Assembly (NCBI RefSeq): GCF_025291715.1
Contig: NZ_JAMBIZ010000005.1
Coordinates: 62,001 to 126,000, forward strand
DNA from: Metasolibacillus sp.
GTDB taxonomy: Bacteria; Bacillota; Bacilli; Bacillales_A; Planococcaceae
Direction: 5' to 3'
DNA length: 64,000 bases
The notes below the pieces were generated by a model, which was not told the DNA's origin, ran no database searches, and worked only from the letters and a program-made list of their open reading frames with translations. Positions 30,209-39,745 of the stretch are shown here, piece after piece. The translations under genes were made by a program, and so were the position numbers. Every line of letters begins with the position of its first letter. The first letter of the stretch is position 1.

Positions 30209-30478
30209 ATGGCAATTACAAAAGAACGTAAAAACGAAATTATCGCTGAGTACCGTACTCACGAAGGCGACACTGGTTCTCCAGAAGTACAAATCGCTGT
30301 ATTAACTGCAGAAATCAATGCATTAAATACACACTTACGTACACACAAAAAAGATTTCCACTCAGAGCGTGGTCTTTACAAAATGGTAGGTCGTCGTCGT
30401 CACTTATTAAAATATCTTCGTGAAACAGACGTACAACGTTACCGTGAATTAATCACGCGTTTAGGCTTACGTCGCTAA
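30209..30478 (+). CDS. rpsO: 30S ribosomal protein S15
   Basis: S15 is a primary 16S rRNA-binding protein of the small subunit. It is 89 residues, the standard length, with the signature [19 protein letters not shown] near residue 46-64 and [16 protein letters not shown] at the C-terminus. I chose ATG 30209 behind TAGGAGG; an upstream in-frame start has no support. A perfect terminator follows, and pnp is next, as in most bacteria. Confidence 0.98.
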   Translation: MAITKERKNEIIAEYRTHEGDTGSPEVQIAVLTAEINALNTHLRTHKKDFHSERGLYKMVGRRRHLLKYLRETDVQRYRELITRLGLRR

Positions 30479-30486
30479 TCTCATAT

Positions 30487-30514
30487 AAAAAGCGGGAAAC
30501 TTCCCGCTTTTTAT
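30487..30514 (+). terminator. Terminator after rpsO
   Basis: AAAAGCGGGAA pairs with TTCCCGCTTTTT around a 2-4 base loop; the distal arm supplies the T run. Its reverse strand is equally T-ended. Confidence 0.92.
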
Positions 30515-30638
30515 TTATGTATAAAAACTTTCAGAGAAAATAAAAAAATTTAGCATAGAAACTACATTTTTGATACACTAACTATAGTACATACAAAAAA
30601 GCTGAAGTAGGGTGTAAAAGTAGAAAGGGGTTCATTAG

Positions 30639-32750
30639 ATGAACGACAAAAAAGTCTATTCGTATGAATGGGCTGGCCGTCCACTTGTTGTTGAAGTAGG
30701 ACAGTTAGCAAAACAAGCAAATGGTGCTGCATTAATTCGCTATGGCGAAACAGCGGTATTATCAACAGCTACAATGTCAAAATCACCAAAGCCATTAGAT
30801 TTCTTCCCATTAACAGTGAACTATGAAGAGCGTCTATATGCAGCAGGTAAAATTCCAGGTGGCTTTATTAAGCGTGAGGGGCGACCTTCAGAAAATGCAA
30901 TTTTAGCATCGCGTTTAATCGACCGTCCAATCCGTCCAATGTTCCCAGATGGCTTCCGTAACGAAGTACAAGTTATTTCAATGGTGATGTCAAATGATTC
31001 AGATTGCCCATCAGATGTAGCGGCAATGTTCGGTTCTTCATTAGCATTAGCTGTTTCGGACATTCCATTTGACGGACCAATCGCTGGCGTACATGTTGGC
31101 TATATTAATAATGAGTTTGTATTAAATCCAACAACAGAGCAAATGGAACAAAGCACAATCCATTTATCTGTAGCTGGTAATAAAGATGCTATTAACATGG
31201 TAGAAGCAGGCGCTCTAGAAGTACCTGAAGAAGTGATGTTAGAGGCAATTATGTTTGGGCATGAGGAAATTAAAAAATTAATCGCCTTCCAAGAGCAAAT
31301 TGTCGCTGAAATCGGCAAAGAAAAAATTGCTGTTACGTTATATGAGCTAGATGCGGAATTAACAGCAGCAGTTAAAGCAGCCTGTGAAGCAGACATGAAT
31401 GCGGCAATTCAAACAGTTGAAAAGCACGCACGTGAAGAAGCGATTACAGCGGTAAAAGAACGTGTATTAGCATCTTACGAAGAGCAGGAAGCTGATGACG
31501 AGACAATTAAGCAAGTAAAAGGCATTTTAGATAAAATGGTGAAGGATGAAGTGCGCCGCTTAATTACAGAAGATAAAGTGCGTCCAGATGGTCGTAAGCT
31601 TGACGAAATTCGTCCACTTTCTTCTGAAGCAGGCTTACTTGACCGCACACACGGCTCTGCGTTATTCACACGTGGTCAAACGCAAGCATTGTCAATTTGT
31701 ACATTAGGTGCCTTAGGCGATGTACAAATTATTGATGGCTTAGGTATTGAGGAATCAAAACGTTTTATGCATCATTACAATTTCCCACAATTCTCTGTAG
31801 GGGAAACAGGCCCAATACGTGGCCCTGGTCGTCGTGAAATTGGTCACGGTGCGTTAGGTGAGCGTGCATTGCTAGCAGTGATTCCTGATGAAGTATCTTT
31901 CCCATACACAATTCGTTGTGTATCTGAAGTATTAGAATCAAATGGTTCAACATCTCAAGCTTCAATTTGTGCATCAACGCTTGCAATGATGGACGCAGGT
32001 GTACCTTTAAAAGCTCCTGTAGCTGGTATTGCAATGGGTCTTATTAAAAAGGACGAGCACTACTCTATTTTAACAGACATTCAAGGGATGGAAGACCACC
32101 TTGGTGATATGGACTTTAAAGTAGCAGGTACAGCTAAAGGCGTAACAGCATTGCAAATGGATATTAAGATTGATGGCCTATCACGTAACATTCTAGAAGA
32201 AGCGTTGACTCAGGCAAAAATCGGTCGTATGCATATTTTAGAGCATATGATGACAACATTAAATCAACCGCGTGCATCGCTTTCAAAATATGCACCGAAA
32301 ATTATTACAATTAAAATCAACCCTGATAAAATCCGTGATGTTATCGGACCAGGTGGTAAGCAAATTAACAAAATTATCGATGAAACTGGCGTAAAAATCG
32401 ATACAGAGCAAGACGGTACAATTTACATTTCTTCTGCAAATGAAGAAATGAACAATCGAGCAAAAGAAATTATCGAATCGATCGTACGCGAAGCGAAGGT
32501 AGGCGAATACTACTTATCAACTGTTAAGCGTATCGAAAAATTCGGCGCATTTTGTGAAATCTTCCCAGGTAAAGATGGTTTACTACACATTTCTGAAATT
32601 CAAGAAGAACGTACGAAAGCTGTAGAGGACGTATTAAAGCTTGGCGATCAATTGCTAGTAAAATGTATCGAAATTGACAACCAAGGGCGTGTCAACCTAT
32701 CACGTAAAGTCGTGATTAAAGAGGAAAAAGAGCGCGCTGAGCAAGCATAA
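30639..32750 (+). CDS. pnp: Polynucleotide phosphorylase (PNPase)
   Basis: PNPase degrades RNA phosphorolytically from the 3' end and is a core member of the Firmicute RNA-degradation machinery; RNase J2 and RNase Y are also encoded in this window. The 703-residue protein has two RNase PH-like domains ([20 protein letters not shown] near residue 85, and a catalytic second domain with [11 protein letters not shown] near 485). A KH domain ([13 protein letters not shown] near 563) and a C-terminal S1 domain (GLLHISEI near 648) follow. AGAAAGGGG precedes the ATG. A terminator follows. Confidence 0.98.
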   Translation: MNDKKVYSYEWAGRPLVVEVGQLAKQANGAALIRYGETAVLSTATMSKSPKPLDFFPLTVNYEERLYAAGKIPGGFIKREGRPSENAILASRLIDRPIRPMFPDGFRNEVQVISMVMSNDSDCPSDVAAMFGSSLALAVSDIPFDGPIAGVHVGYINNEFVLNPTTEQMEQSTIHLSVAGNKDAINMVEAGALEVPEEVMLEAIMFGHEEIKKLIAFQEQIVAEIGKEKIAVTLYELDAELTAAVKAACEADMNAAIQTVEKHAREEAITAVKERVLASYEEQEADDETIKQVKGILDKMVKDEVRRLITEDKVRPDGRKLDEIRPLSSEAGLLDRTHGSALFTRGQTQALSICTLGALGDVQIIDGLGIEESKRFMHHYNFPQFSVGETGPIRGPGRREIGHGALGERALLAVIPDEVSFPYTIRCVSEVLESNGSTSQASICASTLAMMDAGVPLKAPVAGIAMGLIKKDEHYSILTDIQGMEDHLGDMDFKVAGTAKGVTALQMDIKIDGLSRNILEEALTQAKIGRMHILEHMMTTLNQPRASLSKYAPKIITIKINPDKIRDVIGPGGKQINKIIDETGVKIDTEQDGTIYISSANEEMNNRAKEIIESIVREAKVGEYYLSTVKRIEKFGAFCEIFPGKDGLLHISEIQEERTKAVEDVLKLGDQLLVKCIEIDNQGRVNLSRKVVIKEEKERAEQA

Positions 32751-32774
32751 TTATTAATGAACTAACAATATAAA

Positions 32775-32806
32775 GGACTGTACACTTTTTTGTACAGTCT
32801 TTTTTA
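32775..32806 (+). terminator. Terminator after pnp
   Basis: GGACTGTACA pairs with TGTACAGTCT across a T-rich loop, followed by six T residues. Confidence 0.9.
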
Positions 32807-32836
32807 GCTTGATTTAGATAAGAAGGAGAAAAGAAA

Positions 32837-34063
32837 ATGACAGTGCAAGTAACAACGTGTAAAAATGGTGTGCGCATCGTATCAGAGCAACTTTCGCATG
32901 TACGCTCACTTTCAGTTGGTATATGGGTCAATGCAGGCTCTCGCTATGAGCTACCCAAAGAAAACGGTATTACTCATTTTATTGAGCATATGCTATTCAA
33001 AGGAACGACGACGAGATCAGCAAGGCAAATTGCGGAGTTATTTGACCGAATTGGTGGCGAAATTAACGCCTTCACCTCAAAGGAAAATACATGTTATTAT
33101 GCCAAGGTGTTAGACCATCACGCTGAGCTAGCTGTAACGGTATTAGCTGATATGTTCTTTAATTCAACACTTACAGCAGAGGATATTGAGCGTGAGCGTC
33201 AAGTTGTATTAGAGGAAATTTATATGAGTGAGGATGCACCAGATGATGATGTACATGAAAAGCTATGGGCTGTCATGTACCCAAATGATGCATTAGGGCG
33301 TCCCATTTTAGGGACAGCTGAAACATTAGCAACTTTTGATGAAGCAATGATTCGTCATTATATGGCAAAGCATTATAGTCCACAAAATGTTGTTATTTCT
33401 GTAGCAGGCAATATAACAGAAGGGCTATTAGCAACGATTGAGCAGCTATTTGGACAGTTTCAAGCGAGCGTTGAAGCAGTGGAGCCAACTTTATCTTATC
33501 CCATCTTCACAGCTGGTGAAATCATCAAAGAACGAGATATTGAGCAGGCACATGTAGCCATTTCCTTCCCAGCAATCGGCGTGAAAAATCCTGATATTTA
33601 TAGCTTAATTGCACTGAATAATATTATCGGTGGCAATATGAGCTCAAGGCTATTTCAAGAGGTACGTGAGGAGCGTGGCTTAGCTTACTCTATTTATTCT
33701 TACCAAACATCGTATGAGGATGTTGGCTCATTAACAGTTTACGGCAGCACGAGCAAGCAGCAGTTAAGCCAAATGCAGCATACAATTGATGCAACATTGC
33801 TTGATATCGTTGCAGGAGGCATTACAGAGCTAGAGCTGGAAAATGCTAAAGAGCAATTAAAAGGTAGCTTCGTGTTAGGTCTTGAAGGCTCAGAGGATCA
33901 TATGAATCGCAACGGCTTGAATGAATTAATTCATCAACGTCATCGCTCTGTCGATGAAGTGCTTGCGTCTATCGATGCGATTTCGATGGACACAATTAAT
34001 GAATTAATTACTGATATTTTATTGCAGGAGCCAGCGATTGCAATTATTGGACCAGAAAAATAA
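32837..34063 (+). CDS. mlpA: M16 family zinc metalloprotease (MlpA/YmxG type)
   Basis: The 408-residue protein is a one-unit M16 peptidase of the mitochondrial-processing-peptidase type. The inverted zinc motif HFIEHMLFKGT is near residue 48, and the downstream ligand Glu lies in ERQVVLEEIYMSEDAPDD near 125. An arginine-containing GLAYSIYSYQ segment lies in the second half. B. subtilis MlpA (YmxG) occupies the same place after pnp and has been linked to control of extracellular protease and spore-related genes; its natural substrate is uncertain. AGAAGGAGAAA precedes the ATG. Confidence 0.93.
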   Translation: MTVQVTTCKNGVRIVSEQLSHVRSLSVGIWVNAGSRYELPKENGITHFIEHMLFKGTTTRSARQIAELFDRIGGEINAFTSKENTCYYAKVLDHHAELAVTVLADMFFNSTLTAEDIERERQVVLEEIYMSEDAPDDDVHEKLWAVMYPNDALGRPILGTAETLATFDEAMIRHYMAKHYSPQNVVISVAGNITEGLLATIEQLFGQFQASVEAVEPTLSYPIFTAGEIIKERDIEQAHVAISFPAIGVKNPDIYSLIALNNIIGGNMSSRLFQEVREERGLAYSIYSYQTSYEDVGSLTVYGSTSKQQLSQMQHTIDATLLDIVAGGITELELENAKEQLKGSFVLGLEGSEDHMNRNGLNELIHQRHRSVDEVLASIDAISMDTINELITDILLQEPAIAIIGPEK

Positions 34064-34065
34064 AT

Positions 34066-34109
34066 ACGTCTGAAATCAAGTTTTCTTTCTTGATTTCAGA
34101 CGTTTTTTT
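34066..34109 (+). terminator. Terminator after the M16 protease gene
   Basis: A perfect 15-bp stem, ACGTCTGAAATCAAG with CTTGATTTCAGACGT (34066-34080, 34089-34103), is followed by T7. The CGTCTGAAA arm end recalls the dispersed hairpin family. Confidence 0.95.
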
Positions 34110-34160
34110 AATGATTGATAAAAGAATTTTTTACTAACGATAAAATTCTCTTTTAGGCGA

Positions 34161-34188
34161 ACGTTCAAATTGTACGATGCATATAGTA
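34161..34188 (+). promoter_or_regulatory. Candidate sigma-K promoter of ymxH-dpaA-dpaB
   Basis: CATATAGTA (34180-34188) is an exact match to the sigma-K -10 consensus CATANNNTA. An AC dinucleotide (34161-34162) sits 17 bases upstream, the sigma-K -35 feature. The dipicolinate genes are sigma-K-controlled in B. subtilis, so the placement makes sense. The consensus is short; a chance match cannot be excluded. Confidence 0.55.
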
Positions 34189-34216
34189 TGGTGAAGCACT
34201 GAAAAGGAGGGAGAAT

Positions 34217-34480
34217 ATGCTTTTATCAGAGCTTGCTGACAAAGAGTTAATTGAAATGCAAAATGGTGTTCGCTATGGCTTTTTAGCGGATACAGAATGC
34301 TTGTTTGAGCCGACGACAGGAAAGATTATCGGCTTTGAGCTAATGCCACAAACAAAGCTTATGTTTCAAAAAAGAAAAGCAGGGGCAGCGTTTATACCTT
34401 GGGAGGAGATCGCCTTGATTGGTGAGGATCGAATTTTGTTTAATAAAACGACAACAACATTTAGAAGCTATGAGCAATGA
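34217..34480 (+). CDS. ymxH: YlmC/YmxH family sporulation-associated protein (PRC barrel)
   Basis: The 87-residue protein is a small PRC-barrel domain: LLSELADKELIEMQNGVRYGF, then GKIIGFELMP and IPWEEIALIGEDRILF. YlmC/YmxH proteins are frequent in spore formers, and in B. subtilis ymxH stands directly before the dipicolinate synthase genes. Function is not established. GGAGGGAGAA precedes the ATG, and the dpaA ATG overlaps its end by four bases (ATGA), so it is translated with the dpa genes. Confidence 0.9.
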   Translation: MLLSELADKELIEMQNGVRYGFLADTECLFEPTTGKIIGFELMPQTKLMFQKRKAGAAFIPWEEIALIGEDRILFNKTTTTFRSYEQ

Positions 34481-35265
34481 CAGAGCGCTGGTTAGTTGTT
34501 GGGACAGATGAGCGAATGAAAGTGCTAGCCAAAAATTTAGCTAGTGAGGAACGAACTGTTTTTTACAAAAATAAAACGAGCTGGGATGCAGAGTTGAATG
34601 CAACAGCTTTAGAGTTTCATCCAGACGTTGTTGTATTACCTATTCAGCCATTACAAATCGATGTGCAAATGGTACTTGGTATTCAAAAAGCATTAGTGCA
34701 TGCTGGAAAGCTATCACCAGAATGGGAAGTCATTTTAAAGAAGCATACAGTACATCGCTATTTGCAACAAGAGGCGTTTATTTGGCAAAATGCAGCATTA
34801 ACAGCGGAAGCCTTTTTAGCATATTACTATGAGGGTAAGCGAGCAGTGCGTCATAAGCGCTTTATTATTACAGGCTTTGGACGGGTAGCTAAAATGACAG
34901 CACATATGCTTAAAAATATGCAGGCGGATGTGATTATTTTTGTGCGCTCTGTGCCGCAGCATTGTGAAGCATTAGCGCTTGGCTACGAATCGTATTTATT
35001 AGATGAGCTACCATCTATTGAGGCAGAGGCTTTAATTAATACAATTCCAGCAAAGTGGTTAACACCAACGATGCGTGAGCAATTAGCAATGCCAATTTAT
35101 GATTTAGCATCTGCGCCAGGCTGTATAACAGAAAGTGTTACACAGTATGAGCTGTTAGCAGGATTACCTGGGAAATATTTTAGCACGGATGCTGCGCATT
35201 TATTGAAAATAGCAATACTGGATTGGAGGGCGGAGCAATGCTTGAAGGAAAGCGCATTGGATTAG
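34477..35265 (+). CDS. dpaA: Dipicolinate synthase subunit A (divergent, short N-terminus)
   Basis: DpaA with DpaB makes dipicolinic acid, the calcium-chelating core metabolite of endospores, in the mother cell. The 262-residue product is shorter than the roughly 297 residues of B. subtilis DpaA. The C-terminal half has the Rossmann dinucleotide loop ITGFGRVAKMTAHML near residue 128 and the ends IYDLASAPG and LAGLPGKY. The N-terminal half is recognisable only by pattern. Assignment rests on these motifs plus the gene pair with dpaB and position before asd and dapA, which supply the dihydrodipicolinate pathway. It overlaps ymxH and dpaB. Confidence 0.88.
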   Translation: MTERWLVVGTDERMKVLAKNLASEERTVFYKNKTSWDAELNATALEFHPDVVVLPIQPLQIDVQMVLGIQKALVHAGKLSPEWEVILKKHTVHRYLQQEAFIWQNAALTAEAFLAYYYEGKRAVRHKRFIITGFGRVAKMTAHMLKNMQADVIIFVRSVPQHCEALALGYESYLLDELPSIEAEALINTIPAKWLTPTMREQLAMPIYDLASAPGCITESVTQYELLAGLPGKYFSTDAAHLLKIAILDWRAEQCLKESALD

Positions 35266-35825
35266 GCATTACAGCATCGCATTGCACATACGCCGATGTC
35301 GTGCCGAAAATTGAAAGCTTGAAGCAGGCAGGAGCGCAAGTTGTGCCAATTATTACACCATCTGTTTTACATGCTGCAACACGTTTTGGCACGGGGGATG
35401 AATGGGTTGCGAAAATAGAAGCAGCAACAGGGGAAAAGGTTGTTTCTTCCATTGTAGAGGCGGAACCATTTGGGCCGAAAAACCCGCTAGATTGTATGCT
35501 CATTGCACCAATGACAGGCAATTCTATTAGTAAATTTGCTAATGCTGCAACGGATAGTGCGGTATTAATGGCTGCTAAAGCAACTTTACGCAATGGTTCC
35601 CCTGTTGTGATTGGCATTTCGACAAATGATGGGCTTGGTTTAAATGGGCAAAATGTGATGAAGTTATTAAATGCCAAAAATATATACTTTATTCCATTTG
35701 GGCAAGATGATCCGCTACAAAAGCCAACATCAATTGTTGCTGATTTTTCAAAAATGGTGGAAACGGTTCATGGTGCAATTCATAAAAAACAATTGCAGCC
35801 GATACTTATACAATTTTTTAAATAA
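35238..35825 (+). CDS. dpaB: Dipicolinate synthase subunit B (flavoprotein)
   Basis: DpaB is the flavoprotein-like subunit of dipicolinate synthase. The 195-residue protein shows the flavoprotein family fold: KRIGLGITASHCTYADVVPKI at the N-terminus is written here only in part (GLGITASHCTY), followed by DCMLIAPMTGNSISKFAN near residue 92 and an APMT-type phosphate loop. ATG 35238 lies inside the end of dpaA with GGAGGGCGGAG upstream, so translation is coupled. It is followed by the aspartate-pathway genes. Confidence 0.93.
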   Translation: MLEGKRIGLGITASHCTYADVVPKIESLKQAGAQVVPIITPSVLHAATRFGTGDEWVAKIEAATGEKVVSSIVEAEPFGPKNPLDCMLIAPMTGNSISKFANAATDSAVLMAAKATLRNGSPVVIGISTNDGLGLNGQNVMKLLNAKNIYFIPFGQDDPLQKPTSIVADFSKMVETVHGAIHKKQLQPILIQFFK

Positions 35826-35906
35826 TCAAATTAATCCTACACAACGACAAGGTTTTATGTTACAATATCCAACATTATGTAACTAGTTTTGAGGAGAGAT
35901 GAGATT

Positions 35907-36947
35907 ATGACGAAGCAATTGACAGTAGCTGTCGTAGGTGCGACAGGAGCAGTAGGCACAGCAATGATGGAGCATTTAAAGAAACGTAATTTTCCTATTA
36001 AACAAATTAAATTTCTAGCATCTGCACGTTCAGCAGGGAAGGAAATTCAGTTTAATAATCAATCATATACAATTGAAGAGGCAACACCAGAAAGCTTTGC
36101 AGGAGTGGATGTTGCATTATTTTCCGCAGGTGGCTCAGTATCAGCAGCACTTGCACCTGAAGCCGCAAAGCGTGGCGCAATTGTTGTAGATAATACAAGT
36201 CATTTTCGCATGGATCCAGAAGTGCCGCTAGTTGTACCAGAAGTAAATCGTCATGCATTAAAAGATATTCCAAAGGGGATTATTGCCAATCCGAACTGTT
36301 CGACTATTCAAATGGTGGCAGCACTACAGCCAATCCGTGAAAAGTTCGGCTTAACAAAAGTAATCGTATCTACATATCAAGCTGTATCAGGCTCGGGTAT
36401 TGCGGCGATTGATGAGTTAAAAGCGCAAAGTGCACAGTGGGAAGCCGGAAAAAATGTTGAGGCACATGTTTTACCTGTAAAAGCGGATGAAAAGCATTAT
36501 CCAATTGCACGTAATGTCATTCCACAAATCGATAAATTTACAGACAATGGGTATACGTATGAAGAAATGAAAATGATTAACGAAACAAAAAAAATTATGG
36601 AAATGCCTAAGCTACATGTTGCCGCAACTTGTGTGCGTGTACCAGTCGTATCAGGGCATTCTGAATCTGTCTATATTGAGCTTGAGCAAGAGGCGTCAGT
36701 GCAAGAGCTTTTTGACGTATTAAAAAATGCACCAAGCATTGTATTGCAGGATGATATTGCAAATCAACAATATCCAATGCCGATTTTTGCAGAAGGAGAA
36801 GACCCAGTATTTGTAGGTCGAATTCGCCAAGATTTAGATAATAAAAAAGGTTTCCATTTATGGATTGTATCAGACAATCTATTAAAAGGAGCAGCGCTAA
36901 ACTCTATTCAAATTGTCGAAGCAATGTTGGAAGATAACTTATTATAA
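35907..36947 (+). CDS. asd: Aspartate-semialdehyde dehydrogenase
   Basis: Asd reduces aspartyl phosphate to aspartate semialdehyde, the precursor for lysine, diaminopimelate, dipicolinate, threonine and methionine. The 346-residue protein has an N-terminal NADP loop (VVGATGAVGTAMM), the catalytic Cys in IANPNCSTIQM near residue 130, the SGSGIAAIDEL segment and catalytic His region CVRVPVVSGHSE near 243. ATG 35907 follows GAGGAGAGATG. dapA uses its product and starts 14 bases downstream, so flux toward cell-wall and spore precursors is organised in one cluster. Confidence 0.97.
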   Translation: MTKQLTVAVVGATGAVGTAMMEHLKKRNFPIKQIKFLASARSAGKEIQFNNQSYTIEEATPESFAGVDVALFSAGGSVSAALAPEAAKRGAIVVDNTSHFRMDPEVPLVVPEVNRHALKDIPKGIIANPNCSTIQMVAALQPIREKFGLTKVIVSTYQAVSGSGIAAIDELKAQSAQWEAGKNVEAHVLPVKADEKHYPIARNVIPQIDKFTDNGYTYEEMKMINETKKIMEMPKLHVAATCVRVPVVSGHSESVYIELEQEASVQELFDVLKNAPSIVLQDDIANQQYPMPIFAEGEDPVFVGRIRQDLDNKKGFHLWIVSDNLLKGAALNSIQIVEAMLEDNLL

Positions 36948-36961
36948 GAGGGTGTATGAAG

Positions 36962-37879
36962 ATGAATTTAGGCCGAATTGGCACAGCGATGATTACACCG
37001 TTCAAAGAGGACGGAACGATTAATTATCCTGAGCTTGAGCGAATTATTAATTATTTAATCGACAATGGGACAGATAGCATTATCGCATGTGGTACAACAT
37101 CTGAAAACCCAACAATGTCGACAGAAGAGAAAATTGAAGTTGTGCGCTTTACGGTGGAAAAAGTCGCTGGGCGTGTGCCTGTAATTGCAGGTACAGGGGA
37201 CAATGAAACGGCATATTCCATTATGATGACACATAAAGCTGAAGAAAATGGTGCGGATGGTATTATGCTTGTTGCTCCGTACTATAATAAACCAAATCAA
37301 CGCGGTATTTATGCCCATTTTGAAACGATTGCACGCGAAACGAAGCTACCAGTTATGCTATATAACGTACCAGGACGCACAGCAGTCAATGTGACATACG
37401 ATACATCTGTTGCCTTAAGTAAAATTCCAAATATTTTATGGATTAAAGAAGCGAGCGGTAACTTAGACCAAATGGGCGACATTATTGAGAATGTTGATAA
37501 AGCAGATAATTTCCTAGTATATAGTGGTGATGACGGCTTAACATTGCCTCTTTTAGCAATTGGCGGAACAGGTGTTATTTCAGTTGCAGCACATGTTGTT
37601 GGTAATGATATGCAATTAATGATGCGTGCATTTGAAGAAGGCAAGCACGAATTAGCAGCTAAAATTCATCGTGCTCTATTGCCATTAGTACGTGCATTAT
37701 TCGCACAGCCGAATCCATCACCAGTGAAATATGCAATGACGAAATTAGGATTTGATACATTGGCAGTACGTTTACCAATGATGGAAATGACAGATGAAGA
37801 AAAAGCAGCTTTCGATAAAATTTGGGATACGTATCAAGCTAAAATCACAGCAATTCGAGAAACGTTAGAGACAGTTTAA
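36962..37879 (+). CDS. dapA: 4-hydroxy-tetrahydrodipicolinate synthase
   Basis: DapA condenses pyruvate with aspartate semialdehyde, the first committed step to diaminopimelate, lysine and dipicolinate. The 305-residue TIM-barrel protein has the GTTSENPTMS motif near residue 43, YNVPGRTAVN with the catalytic Tyr near 133 and IKEASGN with the Schiff-base Lys near 161. Of two nearby ATGs (36956, 36962) the second gives better spacing to AGAGGGTG. It is immediately downstream of asd. Confidence 0.97.
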   Translation: MNLGRIGTAMITPFKEDGTINYPELERIINYLIDNGTDSIIACGTTSENPTMSTEEKIEVVRFTVEKVAGRVPVIAGTGDNETAYSIMMTHKAEENGADGIMLVAPYYNKPNQRGIYAHFETIARETKLPVMLYNVPGRTAVNVTYDTSVALSKIPNILWIKEASGNLDQMGDIIENVDKADNFLVYSGDDGLTLPLLAIGGTGVISVAAHVVGNDMQLMMRAFEEGKHELAAKIHRALLPLVRALFAQPNPSPVKYAMTKLGFDTLAVRLPMMEMTDEEKAAFDKIWDTYQAKITAIRETLETV

Positions 37880-37928
37880 CTTAGTTCAATCACGTTTCAT
37901 AGGATTGGTAAAGTGTTTCAAAAATAGC

Positions 37929-37984
37929 AGAGGCTATCTGGAAAGTGGCGCATTCGCTTACTTTCTAGCTAGTCTCTTTTTTTG
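37929..37984 (+). terminator. Terminator after dapA
   Basis: An 18-bp imperfect stem (37929-37946 with 37960-37977, several G-T pairs) has arms like AGGCTATCTGGAAAGT and is followed by seven T residues. It is a member of the dispersed hairpin family. Confidence 0.85.
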
Positions 37985-37997
37985 ATGAATTTTTAAT

Positions 37998-38026
37998 TTG
38001 TGCTAAATGGCAACAACACGTATAAT
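37998..38026 (+). promoter_or_regulatory. Sigma-A promoter of rnjB
   Basis: TTGTGC (37998-38003) and TATAAT (38021-38026) are separated by 17 bases, with the coding start about 48 bases downstream of the -10 box. Confidence 0.75.
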
Positions 38027-38073
38027 GAGTGATAAGTGGTTGCTGTTCGGGATATTTTTTAGGAGGAAATTAA

Positions 38074-39741
38074 GTGACAAAAGTAAAAAATGAAGTAATC
38101 CGTATCGTCCCTCTAGGTGGGGTAGGCGAAATCGGAAAATCCATGTATGTAATTGAAATTGATGAGGAGCTATTCGTTGTCGACAGTGGGCTGATGTTCC
38201 CAGAAGATGAAATGCTTGGTATTGATATCGTCATTCCAGATATTACGTATTTAGAAGAAAACAAAGAACGTGTGAAAGGTATTTTCTTAACGCACGGACA
38301 TGAGGATGCAATTGGTTCAATTGCTTACGTATTAAACAAAATTAAAGCGCCTGTCTATGGTTCAAAGCTGACAGTTGCACTTGCTAAAGAACATTTAAAA
38401 GAGATGCCTGCACCGCATCCAGTGAAGTTTTTCGAAGTAACGAATAAAAGTCGAATGAATTTCAATTCAACGTATGTAACATTTTTCCACACAACACATA
38501 GTATCCCCGATTCGCTAGGAATTGTGTTCCATACATCTGAAGGTGCCATTGTTCATACAGGAGAATTTAAATTCGATCAAGCAGCACAAGGAAAATTCAA
38601 GCCAGATTTAGCGACGATGGCAAAGCTTGGTGAAGAAGGCGTATTTATTTTATTATCTGAGTCAACTGAGGCAGAACGCCCAGGCTATACGACAAGTGAA
38701 GCGGTGATTAGCGAGCAGCTAGCAAAAACATTCCATTCTGCACAAGGAAGAATTTTAGTAGCGGTATACGCTTCAAACTTTATTCGTGTGCAACAGGTGT
38801 TTACACAAGCGCAAAAATCGTTCCGTAAAGTAGCGATTGTAGGTAAATCGCTAGAAAAGGTTGTTGAGCTAGGGACATCTTTAGGCTATTTAGATGTTGA
38901 TGAGGATACATTAATTCCAGTAAGTGATATTCATAAATATCAAGATGATGAAATTATTATAATTGCAACAGGTAACCAAGGCGAACCACTTGAAGCGCTT
39001 GATAAAATTGTGCGCAAGCATCATCGAGATATTAAAATTAAACAAACAGATACAGTATTAATTACATTTACACCATCTCCAGGGATGGAAGTACAAATGT
39101 ATAAAACGATGAACCAGTTGGCGAAAGCAGGTGCTCACGTACTGTCTGCGGATAAAAAGGTTCATGTTTCAGGACATGGCAGTCAAGAAGATTTGAAGCT
39201 TATGTTAAATTTAATGAAGCCGAAATATTTTGTGCCAATTCAAGGGGAATATCGCATGTTAATTGCCCATTCCAAGTTAGCACAATCATTAGGCATGCAA
39301 AAATCGCAAATATTTATTGCAGATAAAGGCGATATCGTAGAATATAGAAATGGCAAAATGCGCATGAGCGGTCGTGTACAAGCTGGCAATGTCTTAATTG
39401 ATGGAATCGGTGTTGGCGATGTTGGCAATATTGTATTGCGCGATCGTAAACTGTTATCGCAAGATGGTATTTTCATTGTTGTTGTAACATTGAATCGAGC
39501 GCAAAAGAAAATTGCCTCTGGACCAGAAATATTGTCGCGTGGCTTCGTTTATGTGCGTGAATCCGAGGGGCTAATGATTGAAGCTGCTGATATTGCACGC
39601 GGTGTTATTGAGAAATACGTAAATAAAGAAACGTTTGAATGGACGAATATTAAACAAGAAATTCGTGACACGCTTAATCAATATTTATTCCAAAAAACGA
39701 AGCGCCGCCCAATGATTATCCCAATTATTATGGAATATTAA
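38074..39741 (+). CDS. rnjB: Ribonuclease J2
   Basis: RNase J is a metallo-beta-lactamase-fold RNase with endo- and 5'-3' exonuclease activity; J2 pairs with J1. The 555-residue protein has the beta-lactamase and beta-CASP domains and a C-terminal domain. The zinc motif reads LTHGHEDAIG near residue 74, with Ala where active J1 enzymes have His (HGHEDHIG). This altered motif is typical of J2, which has weak activity. Position after dapA and before spoIIIE also matches rnjB of B. subtilis. The GTG start at 38074 follows TAGGAGGAAA. J2 rather than J1 is chosen on the motif and locus. Confidence 0.92.
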   Translation: MTKVKNEVIRIVPLGGVGEIGKSMYVIEIDEELFVVDSGLMFPEDEMLGIDIVIPDITYLEENKERVKGIFLTHGHEDAIGSIAYVLNKIKAPVYGSKLTVALAKEHLKEMPAPHPVKFFEVTNKSRMNFNSTYVTFFHTTHSIPDSLGIVFHTSEGAIVHTGEFKFDQAAQGKFKPDLATMAKLGEEGVFILLSESTEAERPGYTTSEAVISEQLAKTFHSAQGRILVAVYASNFIRVQQVFTQAQKSFRKVAIVGKSLEKVVELGTSLGYLDVDEDTLIPVSDIHKYQDDEIIIIATGNQGEPLEALDKIVRKHHRDIKIKQTDTVLITFTPSPGMEVQMYKTMNQLAKAGAHVLSADKKVHVSGHGSQEDLKLMLNLMKPKYFVPIQGEYRMLIAHSKLAQSLGMQKSQIFIADKGDIVEYRNGKMRMSGRVQAGNVLIDGIGVGDVGNIVLRDRKLLSQDGIFIVVVTLNRAQKKIASGPEILSRGFVYVRESEGLMIEAADIARGVIEKYVNKETFEWTNIKQEIRDTLNQYLFQKTKRRPMIIPIIMEY

Positions 39742-39745
39742 GCGA

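Noticed and set aside
35180..35677. 165-codon - strand open frame opposite dpaB
   Set aside because: It overlaps a well-supported gene entirely and shows antisense composition, not a known protein.
35826..35906. Lysine riboswitch upstream of asd
   Set aside because: The 81-base gap is too short for the aptamer and shows no strong stems. TACAAT at 35861 lacks a good -35 box.
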